Assembly (NCBI GenBank): GCA_947253155.1
Contig: CAMXYK010000002.1
Span: 54,386-118,385 of the forward strand
Direction of reading: 5' to 3'
DNA length: 64,000 bases
DNA from: an uncultured Bifidobacteriaceae bacterium
Lineage (GTDB): Bacteria > Actinomycetota > Actinomycetes > Actinomycetales > Bifidobacteriaceae
In this document: positions 1 through 10,100 of the stretch, piece after piece
Numbering within the stretch: the first letter of the stretch is position 1
Layout of the letters: the number at the start of each line of letters is the position of its first letter
Position numbers and translations under genes: made by a program
Notes under the pieces: model-generated
Database searches by the model: none
What the model saw: only the letters and a program-made list of their open reading frames with translations
Told to the model about the DNA's origin: nothing

Positions 1-859
1 GCGGATCGACCACGCTAATGCGGAACACCTTGTAGCGCAGCGTCTCCCCTTGCACGTCAAAGTAGAAGAAATCACCCTTCTTCAAATTCACCAAATCATC
101 GAACATCGTAGCGTCCGCAAGACCAGTATGCGCCGTCACAACCGTGTGACGATTCTTGCCACCCACCGGCAAATCCGTGCCATACAAGTGTCCGGCACCA
201 TGCGCCAAAACTTGCTGCGAACTACCGTGATAAATCGGCAGTTTTACGCCAATCTTAGGGATCTTCACAATGCCCATAATGCCCATAGGCTCGTCAAGCT
301 GCTTCGCGTACTCCTTATACTCCGGCTTATTCATGTAATCCGTGGTGCCGTCGTAAGGATCGGAGCTAATAATCGACTTGTGGCGCGCATTGTAGCGACG
401 AGCCGCGCGCAAGTGAGCACGACGCACATCGCCAGCCTGATCGTGGTTGTACTTGTCGTAAGCTGCGGAAATTTCCTTAGAAACGCGATTATTCCAAAGC
501 GTTGAGCACACCGGATACGCAAAACATAAAAGACCCGCGAGCACAAACGCGATTGGCTCAATAATGCGGCGGAGCTTAGATTTTTGCTTGGATTTGTGGG
601 CGGCGTGAGGTTTTGGTTGATTTGGTGCGGCGGTTTGGTTAGTTTGGTTAGCTTGGGAAGTTTTGGAAGTTTGATTGGTTTGGTTAAGGGTGATTTGAGT
701 AGTGATAATTTGAGTTGCGTCTAATTCGGTTGCGGTTGATTCGGTTAAGTTAGGTTGGGTTGTTTTGTTAGTTTTGTTGGTTTGGTTTTTGAAAAGCTTG
801 TTTTGGGAGATTTTGTTGAGGAAAGCATATACTTTCGTAACAGCGCTGTTTAATTTCAT
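1..859 (-). CDS. class C (pilus-assembling) sortase, 3' end cut by the window edge
   Basis: The minus-strand reading frame opens at ATG 859 behind a clear GGAGG and runs off the left edge, giving 286 residues. Residues 1 to about 95 are an N/Q/T-rich low-complexity segment. A basic stretch and one membrane segment follow (LRRIIEPIAFVLAGLLCFAY), then the sortase fold. The class C hallmarks HGAGHLYGTDLPVGG and TAHTGL are visible, the latter with the catalytic His. The catalytic Cys (TLxTC) and Arg must lie beyond base 1. Class C sortases polymerise pilins by joining an LPXTG Thr to a pilin-motif Lys. It is the last visible gene of a pilus locus with the LPKTG pilin at 2144-3847 and the large LPKTG adhesin at 4156-10206, its likely substrates. 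The family call is firm; completeness cannot be judged. Confidence 0.9.
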   Translation of the reverse strand, partial: MKLNSAVTKVYAFLNKISQNKLFKNQTNKTNKTTQPNLTESTATELDATQIITTQITLNQTNQTSKTSQANQTNQTAAPNQPKPHAAHKSKQKSKLRRIIEPIAFVLAGLLCFAYPVCSTLWNNRVSKEISAAYDKYNHDQAGDVRRAHLRAARRYNARHKSIISSDPYDGTTDYMNKPEYKEYAKQLDEPMGIMGIVKIPKIGVKLPIYHGSSQQVLAHGAGHLYGTDLPVGGKNRHTVVTAHTGLADATMFDDLVNLKKGDFFYFDVQGETLRYKVFRISVVDP

Positions 860-1353
860 GCTTCCTCCATTTCTGTGTTTATGTCATTGTGACACGAATT
901 ATTGTTTGGTGTGGCGCGAGTTTTGGCTGGTGTTTGGCTGGCGGGTTTCTGAAGCGGCTGTGAGTAGTGGGTGTTACTTGTCTCGCAGCGCTCCGCTCTT
1001 ATACCTTATTTGGACTTATAGGTTGCATAGTTAAGTTTAGTTTTTTACTTACTTTTTCTGCAGAAGTAGTTATTTGTCAAAAGGATATTACTATCGTTCC
1101 GCTTTTATATTGCTCGACCAAGCAACACCCACCCCTCACTTGTTAATTCACTCACCGTTGTTTTTTGGTGTGGTAGAAGTGCCTGGCGTGATGTGTGCAG
1201 CAGCGTGAATGCTAGTGTTCTCTAAGCGATAAATACTCGGCATCTGCAGAGCAATACTGCTAAAGTTCACTAAGCAATAAGTAATCGCCGTTTGCAAAGC
1301 AATGATGCAAAGCTTCAGAAGCTACGCTTGCAGGTACTCAGCTTAGCGCAATA
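860..1353. other. intergenic region between sortase and small membrane gene
   Basis: 494 bases without a convincing gene. The sortase ribosome binding site (GGAGG on the minus strand, 863-867) is at its left end. The right half holds one copy of the dispersed repeat listed at 1179-1325. The rest is T/G-rich. No transposase fragment, tRNA or strong promoter could be recognised. Confidence 0.6.
1179..1325. repeat. copy 1 of a ~150-bp dispersed repeat
   Basis: Begins GTGCCTGGCGTGATGTGTGC and matches 57059-57236 almost base for base over its first half, with scattered substitutions afterwards. Shared blocks include CTGCAGAGCA and TAAAGTTCACTAAGCAA. It lies between the sortase and the small membrane gene, has no open frame and no obvious terminal inverted repeats. 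Only two copies are in the window, in the same orientation, about 56 kb apart. Confidence 0.85.
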
Positions 1354-1824
1354 CTACCTGCCGAAAATACTACGACGCACTGAGTTACGTTTGTAAATAC
1401 GTATGCTTGTTTTCTTAGGATTTGGTTGAATTGTGTTACTTATTTTCTCAAGTTCATCTTCAACAACTTCCATTTCCTCGTAATATATATTTGTTCCACA
1501 AACGAACAACCATTGGCAGATTAGAATAATCATGAAAAAGAATCCAACAGCAAAAATGCTTGCAACTTTATCTGCAGATTTCGTAAATCCTACCAACAAT
1601 CCAATAAGTCCTGAAAGGAACGAAAGGACAAATTTTGAAGAGAAACTATCCCAGAGATTATAATAGAATCTTACTATTCGAAGTTCTTCCTCTAGTTGTT
1701 CTTTTTTTACTTCATCTGTATTTTTTTCATTCTCTAGAATTGGATTTATTTTTATTCTACGGTACTCTCTAATTTCTCTCACAATACAAGGAATTTCTTT
1801 TTCATCAGTATATTCGTTTTGCAT
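1354..1824 (-). CDS. small AT-rich membrane protein of unknown function
   Basis: 156 residues from ATG 1824, with AGAAGAAG just upstream. The protein has a charged N-terminal half (roughly residues 1-50, E/K/R-rich and possibly helical). Two hydrophobic segments follow at about 66-82 and 90-110 (SFLSGLIGLLVGF and FAVGFFFMIILICQWLFVC). After them come an acidic EEMEVVEDELEK stretch and a basic tail. I do not recognise a family. The gene is clearly richer in A+T than its neighbours and sits between the pilin and the pilus sortase on the same strand, where pilus loci usually have no such gene. That suggests later acquisition, though it could be co-transcribed with the pilus genes. Confidence 0.65.
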   Translation of the reverse strand: MQNEYTDEKEIPCIVREIREYRRIKINPILENEKNTDEVKKEQLEEELRIVRFYYNLWDSFSSKFVLSFLSGLIGLLVGFTKSADKVASIFAVGFFFMIILICQWLFVCGTNIYYEEMEVVEDELEKISNTIQPNPKKTSIRIYKRNSVRRSIFGR

Positions 1825-1940
1825 TGTAACTTCTTCTCTAATAGAGGGTTAATTGTTATTGATTAATGTTCTTTCCGAACGGAAAGAAAAATAAGATAGC
1901 AGACTGCACTGTGCGAAAAAGAGGGATCCTTTCGCAAAGC

Positions 1941-2015
1941 ACAAACGCACAACGCACACAGCAAAACGCCACAAACGCACAACGCACACAGCAAAACGCC
2001 ACAAACGCACAACGC
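1941..2015. repeat. 30-bp direct tandem repeat, 2.5 copies
   Basis: Two identical 30-bp units (1941-1970 and 1971-2000, each starting ACAAACGCACAACGCACACA) and a half copy to 2015. It lies between the pilin stop and the small membrane gene. An open frame crosses it (1866-2060), but that frame is just translated repeat and is not annotated as a gene. A perfect repeat of this length can change copy number. Confidence 0.9.
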
Positions 2016-2060
2016 CGGATAGCGCTAAAACAGCACAGCCTGCTGAGTTTTCAGTTATAA

Positions 2061-2114
2061 GCTAGGCGATTAAAGTTCCGCTGCACAAAACGCACTTAAA
2101 CTCAATCGCCTAGC
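2061..2114 (-). terminator. inverted repeat just past the pilin stop codon
   Basis: GCTAGGCGATT (2061-2071) and AATCGCCTAGC (2104-2114) are perfect 11-base inverted repeats with a 32-base loop, starting 30 bases past the pilin stop. There is no T run after the stem on the minus strand, so it may be a 3'-end stabilising or attenuating hairpin rather than an intrinsic terminator. Such a structure between pilin and sortase is often used to make more pilin than sortase; that role is inferred here. Confidence 0.35.
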
Positions 2115-2143
2115 GGATTACAATTCCTAAGAATTGCGAAGAA

Positions 2144-3847
2144 TCAGGCAGCTTGCTGCTCTTCTTCCTTCTTGCGGTTACGCATGAAGACGAAGATGCC
2201 GAAGCACACCAAGCACACGCCAGCCAATGCGAAGATCACAACGCCAGCAGCACCGGTCTTTGGAAGCTTGAACCAAGAACCGTTATCCTTGGTTGGCACG
2301 TTAGCAATGTCAACAGATGTAGGATTTTGTTCCGTGGAAGTTGTAAGAACAGTTGCTTTATGAGCTTGATGATCACGCTCATAATTAGCCGGAGCTTCAG
2401 TCTCAACAATGTAGAACGGGTGTTCTGTACTATCAACAACAACCTTTACAGGTTTTGCGAACTTACCACCGTCAACAGTGGTGAGTTCGCCAACCTTTGA
2501 AGCGTTACCGCAAGCTTTTGCAGTAGTATCGGCAGCGCACGCGTCTGCATCAGCCTTCTTAGCGAAGAGCTTGAACTTAGCACCAGCGAGCTTAGGCTTA
2601 ACATCATTAGTATTCGCATCAGTTGATTTAAAGGTACCGTCATACTTGTTCACCTGCAAGAAGCCGTAATTGGATGTAACAGTTGAACCACCGTCGCCTG
2701 GAACTTCTGGAATTGGAGCTGGCTTATTCTTGCCCTGTCCCTGAATAAAACCAGACTTATTGGTGAAACTAGTTTCAGAGACTTTTGTAGGATCTTTAAT
2801 AGTGAACGCAAATTCAATTTCGACTTTTGCGTCCTTATCAGCTTTTGCTGCGGTTGCGATATCGGCTAAACCACCATTATCGGCATCGGTAAACCCTACT
2901 TTAATACGTTTTGCTACGACATCATTTGCATCTGCACCACTACCACCTTTTTTAACATCTTCAGTAGTAATTGCGGTTTTACTTGTCAAAGGTACAGTTT
3001 TAGCTTCACCGTTGTCTTTGTAAACCACTGTTGCAGACTTAACAACAGCTGCCGTATAGTCAGTGAATACACCGGCAGGAGCCTGATCGAATACAGTGTA
3101 TCCCTTCAGATCATCCTTAGTCCAATCCTTACGTTCTGTAGCCGTGTTACTAGTCACGGCAGCAGAAATCTTGTAGGTCATGGTATCGCCATTGCCCACG
3201 AATGATGTTTCATCTGTTCCATGAACAAGAGTCTTCGTGATCTTACCAGCAAGGCTCTGGTTCTTTGGGCTTGCAGTTACATCGTAGCTATAGGTAACTG
3301 TCTTACCTGCTTCATGAATGATTTCTGGAATCGTCATGTAGAACGGTGTAACGTCATTAGAGTGGCCAGGTGCTGGCTGTGTTTCTTCAACCTTGTAAAG
3401 GCCGATAGCAAGTCCATCGAATTTCTTCGAACCATCAGAACCTGTTACATCTTCTTTCGTATTACTACTATCGAATTCCATGCCTGCAGGATTAGGATTA
3501 TCGTTAAGTGATTTCACCTTAGTAGCAAGAACTTCCCAATTCTTGTAATCTGTGAGGTCTGTGCTTGTGTTATCAGAGGCAGAAAGCTTCGTAACTCTTT
3601 GTACCTTGAATTTAGCACCGGCAAGAGGAGCGGATGTATCGTTTGGACCCTTATCCTCATACTTCTTGATGGTAATGGAACCCTTTTTCTGTTTGTTGGC
3701 AGGATTCCAAGGTGCATCAGTTTCACTGCTAGTCTGAGTTTCAGCCCAAGCAGAGCTGTTTGCCACCACGGCGCCGGCGACGCACAGCGTGCCAGCCATT
3801 GCGAGCGAGGCGAATGCCGCCACGCATTGTTTAGTGAATTTATTCAC
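2144..3847 (-). CDS. LPKTG-anchored SpaA-type backbone pilin
   Basis: 567 residues; the start is GTG 3847 with AAAGGAGAAGAAA in front. Residues 1 to about 35 are a Sec signal peptide (CVAAFASLAMAGTLCVAGAV, then AWA). An N-terminal domain follows with SITIKKYED and an E-box-like LYKVEETQPAPG at about 148-160. A candidate pilin motif, YDVTASPKN, lies near residue 190; its Lys would be the sortase C attachment point. A fimbrial isopeptide domain follows, then a C-terminal Cna-B domain with YIVETEAP near 480. The end is LPKTG (about 527-531), a hydrophobic stretch and RNRKKEEEQQAA. Length and layout fit a major (shaft) pilin. The tip adhesin is upstream and the class C sortase downstream on the same strand. 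Confidence 0.93.
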   Translation of the reverse strand: MNKFTKQCVAAFASLAMAGTLCVAGAVVANSSAWAETQTSSETDAPWNPANKQKKGSITIKKYEDKGPNDTSAPLAGAKFKVQRVTKLSASDNTSTDLTDYKNWEVLATKVKSLNDNPNPAGMEFDSSNTKEDVTGSDGSKKFDGLAIGLYKVEETQPAPGHSNDVTPFYMTIPEIIHEAGKTVTYSYDVTASPKNQSLAGKITKTLVHGTDETSFVGNGDTMTYKISAAVTSNTATERKDWTKDDLKGYTVFDQAPAGVFTDYTAAVVKSATVVYKDNGEAKTVPLTSKTAITTEDVKKGGSGADANDVVAKRIKVGFTDADNGGLADIATAAKADKDAKVEIEFAFTIKDPTKVSETSFTNKSGFIQGQGKNKPAPIPEVPGDGGSTVTSNYGFLQVNKYDGTFKSTDANTNDVKPKLAGAKFKLFAKKADADACAADTTAKACGNASKVGELTTVDGGKFAKPVKVVVDSTEHPFYIVETEAPANYERDHQAHKATVLTTSTEQNPTSVDIANVPTKDNGSWFKLPKTGAAGVVIFALAGVCLVCFGIFVFMRNRKKEEEQQAA

Positions 3848-4027
3848 TTTCTTCTCCTTTATATCAGTGCCCTTGTGGGCAGGTTTTGAGGAAAATACGT
3901 TTATTGTTTTATTTTGTGTTGCGCACGGTCGGCGGAGTCATCGCAAAGCCGCATGAACTCTGTCGGCGGCTGCGATTTGCGCCGCGCGCAGCAAGATTAA
4001 ATCCGAACCATGCTCCGGCATATTTGC

Positions 4028-4092
4028 CATCACTATGCAACGTCACTATGTAACGTCACTATGTAACATCACTATGTAACGTCACTACGTAA
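4028..4092. repeat. 13-bp tandem repeat, five units, between adhesin and pilin genes
   Basis: Five successive units of CGTCACTATGTAA with one or two changes each (4028-4040, 4041-4053, 4054-4066, 4067-4079, 4080-4092). It is non-coding, 64 bases past the adhesin stop and about 180 bases upstream of the pilin start. The surrounding spacer (3848-4155, 308 bases) otherwise shows only the pilin ribosome binding site and a GC-rich segment near 3925-3995 that could fold. Loss or gain of units would change promoter or leader spacing for the pilin gene. Confidence 0.9.
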
Positions 4093-4155
4093 CGCGTAAT
4101 GCCATTGCCAGCACATGGAACGTTGGTACTGCAGTTTTTAAGCTGCAGAAAATTT

Positions 4156-7100
4156 TCATCGGCATCGCCACCTTTCGGCAACCCACCTTCCGACGCGCCT
4201 CAATGCGGCGCGCAACCATCCGGTGGCTTTGCGGACAAAATCTTTTACGGACGCAGAATAATCGTCAAATCGCCTAATATTCTTGACTTTTTTGACTAAA
4301 CCGCGCCAAATTTCGGAAATTTTACTGTTGCTATTTCGCGTGATGCTGGCTTTCGTAGCGTGAGATTGCGTGATGCTGGCGGTCATTCCGCGCAAACCGC
4401 ACATCATGCCAGCATCCGCGCCGGCGAGCATCGCGTGACCCCACTTCGTCTGATCAACGAAGAACGCGCCGCACATAACGCACATGCCGATCATCGCCAC
4501 CACCAGCAGCGCCATGCTAAGCCCCTCGCCGCCGGTCTTTGGCAGAGCGAATTTAGGCGGATCTATCACGGTCACATCAACAGCAATTCTGTTCCAGTCT
4601 TTTCCAATGGTTACGCCGTCAAACCAAGTAGTTTTCATATCCGTAGACGAATACTTTTTATTCTCAATAAGACTGTTATTAACAGTGTTATTAAACACCG
4701 TAAGCGCATTAGGCTTCAACGCAAACACAGCACACGTGTACTTTCCAGCCTTTTGAGGTACGCCAGCAATATCGTCTTCACTGCGAGACACAGCGCTTTC
4801 TATGCTGTCCTGCTTACCATTCTTCGTAAAGCCATACAGCAAGTTAGCATTGCAATTCTTACTGTCTTGACTGCAAGACTTTCGCTGATCAGCAGTTGCA
4901 AACTTCCAAGGCTGCACACCTTCACCATAATTCTGGTTCAGATGCATATTGAGCGTATCGTCAAGCCCGCGGCTCCACTTTTTCTCGCCTTGCTTAGTGC
5001 ACATCATGCGCAATGAAATATTGCTACGATCCTTCAAGCTCCACGCGAGCACATACGGGTTCTTAGTAAGGCTCGTGCCGCTCATAACGGTAAGAGAATT
5101 ATCACCACCAAGCGTGTCATGAACAGGATCAGCGTCTTTAGACCTGAGCAATGTCATCTTAAGATCTTTGTCAGCTCCACTTAAGCCTCCAACTGTAACC
5201 TTCGCATACACAGGCTTGCCGTTGTTTCCAGAATCCGGATCGTCCGAAGTGGAGCCATCCGGGTAATGGATGACAATCTCTTTAAAGTACGCTTTAGGAG
5301 CAACAGATTGATCTGGGTGGAAGGTCACTTTGCCGTAGCGAGCGCCGTCACCATTGGCACTGTGCTTGCCCTTGTGATTATTAGAATCGGCAGGATTGTC
5401 AGGCTTATTGCTTTGCTCACCTGTTTTATCGGCGGCGTTGCCAGAAGCCCAATACGACCAGTCTAAAGACACCTGCTTTCCCTTAGTGCCATCAGCATTT
5501 ACCTCAAAGCCGTGAATAGCATCCTTAAACTCAAACCAAGTTCCGTCCGGCAGAGCACCAGCATTCACAACATCCTGGGATTTATCTGCACCGTTAGCGC
5601 TCCTAACGCTTTGCGGCACAGCATTCTCAACTTTTTGACCAGCCGTAACGTTCACATCAACATACTTCGGGTTGTAGAAGTGGTTGTCGTTGTGAATACG
5701 AATATCAAACGAGCCAGTCTCGTAGCCTTTACTTTTTTCACCGTATGGATACTTATTGTCCTTCTTATCAAACAGACCAGCAGCTGGGTCTTTGGAAGTG
5801 TTCTTCTTTATATTAGCCTTAACCGCCTTCTCAAACGCATCAGACTTATCTTTGCCACTTATAACGTAGACCTTGCATTGGTAGTCGCCAATCTTCTGCG
5901 CCTTACCGCCAAAATATCCGCGCGTCTGCTCGGAAGCGCTGTCACTGTCGTATAGGTATTTGTCTTTATCACACTTCTTATCAAGGCGGCACTGCTTCTG
6001 CTGCTCAAAGCTCGCGTGCTCCCAGATTTTCTGGCTCTTAAACCTTAAGCCGTCTTTTTCAATGTCTTTCGCATTATTAGCTTTGCTATCAACATGACCA
6101 GGCAGAGTGTTGTAAGTATAATCGCTATAATTACCATCCTTGCCCTTCTTGGAGCAGATTACGTGCTGATGCAACTTACCAACAGACTTAGTCATCCACG
6201 AGTCGAAGGTCGCATCGTTAGGTAACGACTCGCCTACTTTAAGGTCGTAGCCGTCGCCCATGCCCTTATCGTAGTAATGCTTATACAGGTTAAGATAAAG
6301 TTTATTATCCTTGTCGTCGCGCGTAACTTTCACCTTTGCGTACACAGGGTGATGCTCATTTACAGAATGTTCGCCGTCCGAAGTGGTGCCGTCTGGGTAA
6401 TGAACCCTAACTTCCGCCCAATACTCGCCAGCGTCTTGCCACTTATCTGGGCGGAAGGTGACGGCACCGTATTCGCGAAGTGAAGTGGTATCATTTGGTT
6501 GAATCTTGTTATCTTTTTTAACAGGATCACCATTTTTATCGCGCTTAACGTTGTCTTCGTCGCCCTCTAAGTTAGCCCAAGGCAAACTCTTGACTTTCGA
6601 GTTTGTAATATCGGTAGCTTTAACAAAGCGCTTAATCTCAAACCACGTGCCCTTTGGGAGTCTATCCACAACAATGCCATCTTGCTTATCCGGCGGAACA
6701 CCATTGCCGCTCTTAATGCTCGTAGGCTGCTTCGAAGAATTGCCATTACTATCAACAAAATCACCAACCCTAAACTTACCAGCCTCAATAGTGCCAGTCT
6801 TCACATAAGTCGGGTTGTACTTTTGGTTGTCCGGCACATCAATATGGAATGCAAAATCTTGCTTAGCTACACTCACATTGCCTGTTGACTTTGAAGAAAT
6901 AGAACCGTATGCGTTATACAACTGCTCATTAACTGTCTTCTTATCAAATTCTTTTAACGAACTATTACCAGAAGCATTAGAGCTATTTCGGAACGCAAGA
7001 ATCCTGCACTCATAATCTCCACTTTCTGTTGGAGTACCAGTAAAGATAGCACGAGAGCGCTCCATAGTATCTCTGTTGTACTGACTGCTGGTCAGGTAGT

Positions 7101-10100
7101 TGTACTCAAACTCATCCTTGCCGCAATTACCATCTTTTGTGCACTTGCTCTCTTGCTCTTTGCTAGCACGATTCCACTGATGTATTGCAGTAAGTTGTAA
7201 ACCATTAATATCGCCAGAAGGCTTCGAATTACCAGAAGGAGGCTTTAAAAGCTTATAATCCTTACTGTCTTTTTTATGGCAAATGGCTCTAAAATCAATC
7301 TTACCTTTTGCACCATTAGACCATGAGTCAAGAATTATCTTTTTATCACCATCTATTGCTATTTTCTTCTTAAGATTTTTGTAGTAATTACTGTCATATC
7401 CGCCGCTCAAGATTCTGTCATTAACTTCTTTATCATTCTTGTCCTTTATATACATAGAATGCATGCCGCGACCAGACGTAAGATTCAACGTCAAAGACAT
7501 ATCGTTTTTATCAAGATCTTTTACATGAACTTTAGCGTAAACAACACTGCTTTCAGGAATTAGCTTACTAAACTTTTTGCCACCAGCATTTTCGTAAACC
7601 ATATTTCCTGCATCAGGATTCTCGGAAGTAGAGCCATCCGGATACGTGACTATAACAGGAGTTTTCGCATGTTCTCCAGCATTAGTTTTATCAGGAGTAA
7701 AACGAACTACACCGCTTGAATCTTTAAGTATCTTTGACCAATCCAACGTAGGATCGCCAACGGTCTTACCATTTATAATATACTTCTTGTCTTTATGCGA
7801 GCTACCACTTGGCATCTCGAACTTAGTACCAGCAGGGAAATTCTTAGTTACTTTAATTGCGTTGTTGTACCTGTTATTAGGATTTTTACGGCTTTCAGGC
7901 TGGTTGTTCGTATCAATAGATTTATCATACGTAGTCTTAACTTCGTCATACACAGGGTTGTACTGAGATGCTTGAGATAAGATTTTAATATTGCTATTCG
8001 CAAGCTCTATATTAGCATCCTTATTGCAATTATACGGATAATTCTTAGGATTTATGTGAGTAATAATTACGTCGAATGGAATTTCTCTACCAACGTCTGT
8101 TTTGCGCGGATTATACGTTACATATCCGTTATCTTTATTTATTGTAATGCAACCTTGATCTTTCTTTACATCACACTTCCCTAAATCACCGCGCTTAATA
8201 TCTTTAGGCATATTATTCTTAATGCCATATTTTTGTTCATCTTCTGCAGAAACAAAAGCGTAGTGCACTTTAAGAGTCGAACCGTATGCACCAGGTAAAG
8301 TATTAGGTAAATCGGTTGTAGAACCAGTAACTTCGCCAAATGAGCCACCTTCGTCTGTTATCGCAAAGTAACTAGGGTCTGACTTGTTCCAAGTTCCTGT
8401 TTCAACATACGGCTTAATTGTTATTGGACCTTCACCATAAGTGGTTATAGGCACATTGTTAGTGCCACCATACAAAGTTCCACTGGCAGTTCCTCCATCG
8501 CGCTTTTTAGCATAGTCAGCTAGCATTGTACTGGCGGAAATACCAGCTTTCGATTCATTCCAATCAAATTTTGGATAGTTAATACTGTTTGCTTTATTCG
8601 GATCAGTGTGTAGCACAAATCGCTCAATATAATCTGGTATGCCGTCTCCATCTGAATCAAATGGTCCCATAAAAACCCATTTGCTACGGTATTGATCCTT
8701 GCCTTCATCATCACCAAAGGAATTGTTATGAATATCAGTCATATCACAATCAGAATTCCAGCCTGCAGCAAACGGCATCAATCCAGCAGTTTTTTCATCA
8801 CCGTCAAAATATCCTCTAATTATCCATCTATACGAAGAACCGTTAGCATATTCCAATGAAGCTACAACTTGCTCAAAATTATTTTTCCAATTATTTACTT
8901 CACACATGCTGTGACCGCGACCGTCATTGCAGTCACCTACTCTTTTAGTGAAAGCTTCATGCCAGTATTTATTAAATCTATTAGTGCCATTCTTTGCATT
9001 TTCATTAGAAACAGAGTTAAACTCCCAAGGATTCTGCCAATCGTGGTGACCATTTTTTCCTCCTAGGTGCCCAACAACTTTACATTTAGAATCATCAGTC
9101 CAGCAGCCATAGGTATATTGCTTTCTATCAACAACTACTTTCTTATAACCTAATCTATCTCGCTGAATTTTAACATCAGCAAGACCTTTTGGAAGCCAAG
9201 CCATTAGTATAGGCTGCTTTCGATATCCTGTACCGTCTTTTGGTTGAAGGTTACCAGTATAAGGTTGATGATTTTCAACAGACGGAATTGCTGGACTATT
9301 TGCATTAAAATATACAGTCCAAGTGATTTCATGCAATTTTTTACCATCGCGTTCGATAGTTTTATTCATATTTACGGTAGGCTTAAATAGAATAATATCT
9401 CTTAAGGAATCTCCACCATCAAAGCCTTTTCCTGAAGTATAGGCTCTACCAGTACCGCCCCACCAAGACTGTTGCTGCTTCCAAAAATTATACCCACTAC
9501 GATCATCCCATGCGGATCTGTCGGTATTTGCGGATTGATTAGTGCTTTTATTTTTATCTACATCCGCAGATTTATCAGATTTTTTAGATTCAGCAGATTT
9601 TTTAGATTCCGCATTTACAGAAGACTTACCTGTACTTGCTACTTTATCATTTTTACCAATAACCGCTGTTTTATCATTACTGCCAGATTTATTATTAACA
9701 GACTTATCGATGCCGTCAGATTGATTAGTAGAAGATTTACTTGTAACGGAAGATTTATTAGTACCAGTGAATTTATCCGTACTGACAGATTTATTATTAT
9801 CAACAGATTTATTATTATCAACAGATTTATTCGCAACAACAGGCTTACCTGTACTAGTAGATTTACTAGTAACAGCAGATTGATTAGTAACTACAGATTT
9901 ATTAGTATTGGAAGACTGATCAACACCCTTCGCCCTATTCACTGGCGGAACGATGAGCATTGCAAGGAGCGTGGCGGCGGCTACGATCATTGCGAAGAGT
10001 GCGCGGCGAAGAGTGTGAGATGGGCGTGCTGTGCGAGTGGTGGTGCTTTCGGCTACGTTGCCGGAAGTTACTGCGGTACTGGAGGTACTAGCAGTGCTGG

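Noticed and set aside
1866..2060. Small open frame with repeated NAQRTQQNAT
   Set aside because: It is the translation of the 30-bp tandem repeat, with no ribosome binding site or family resemblance.
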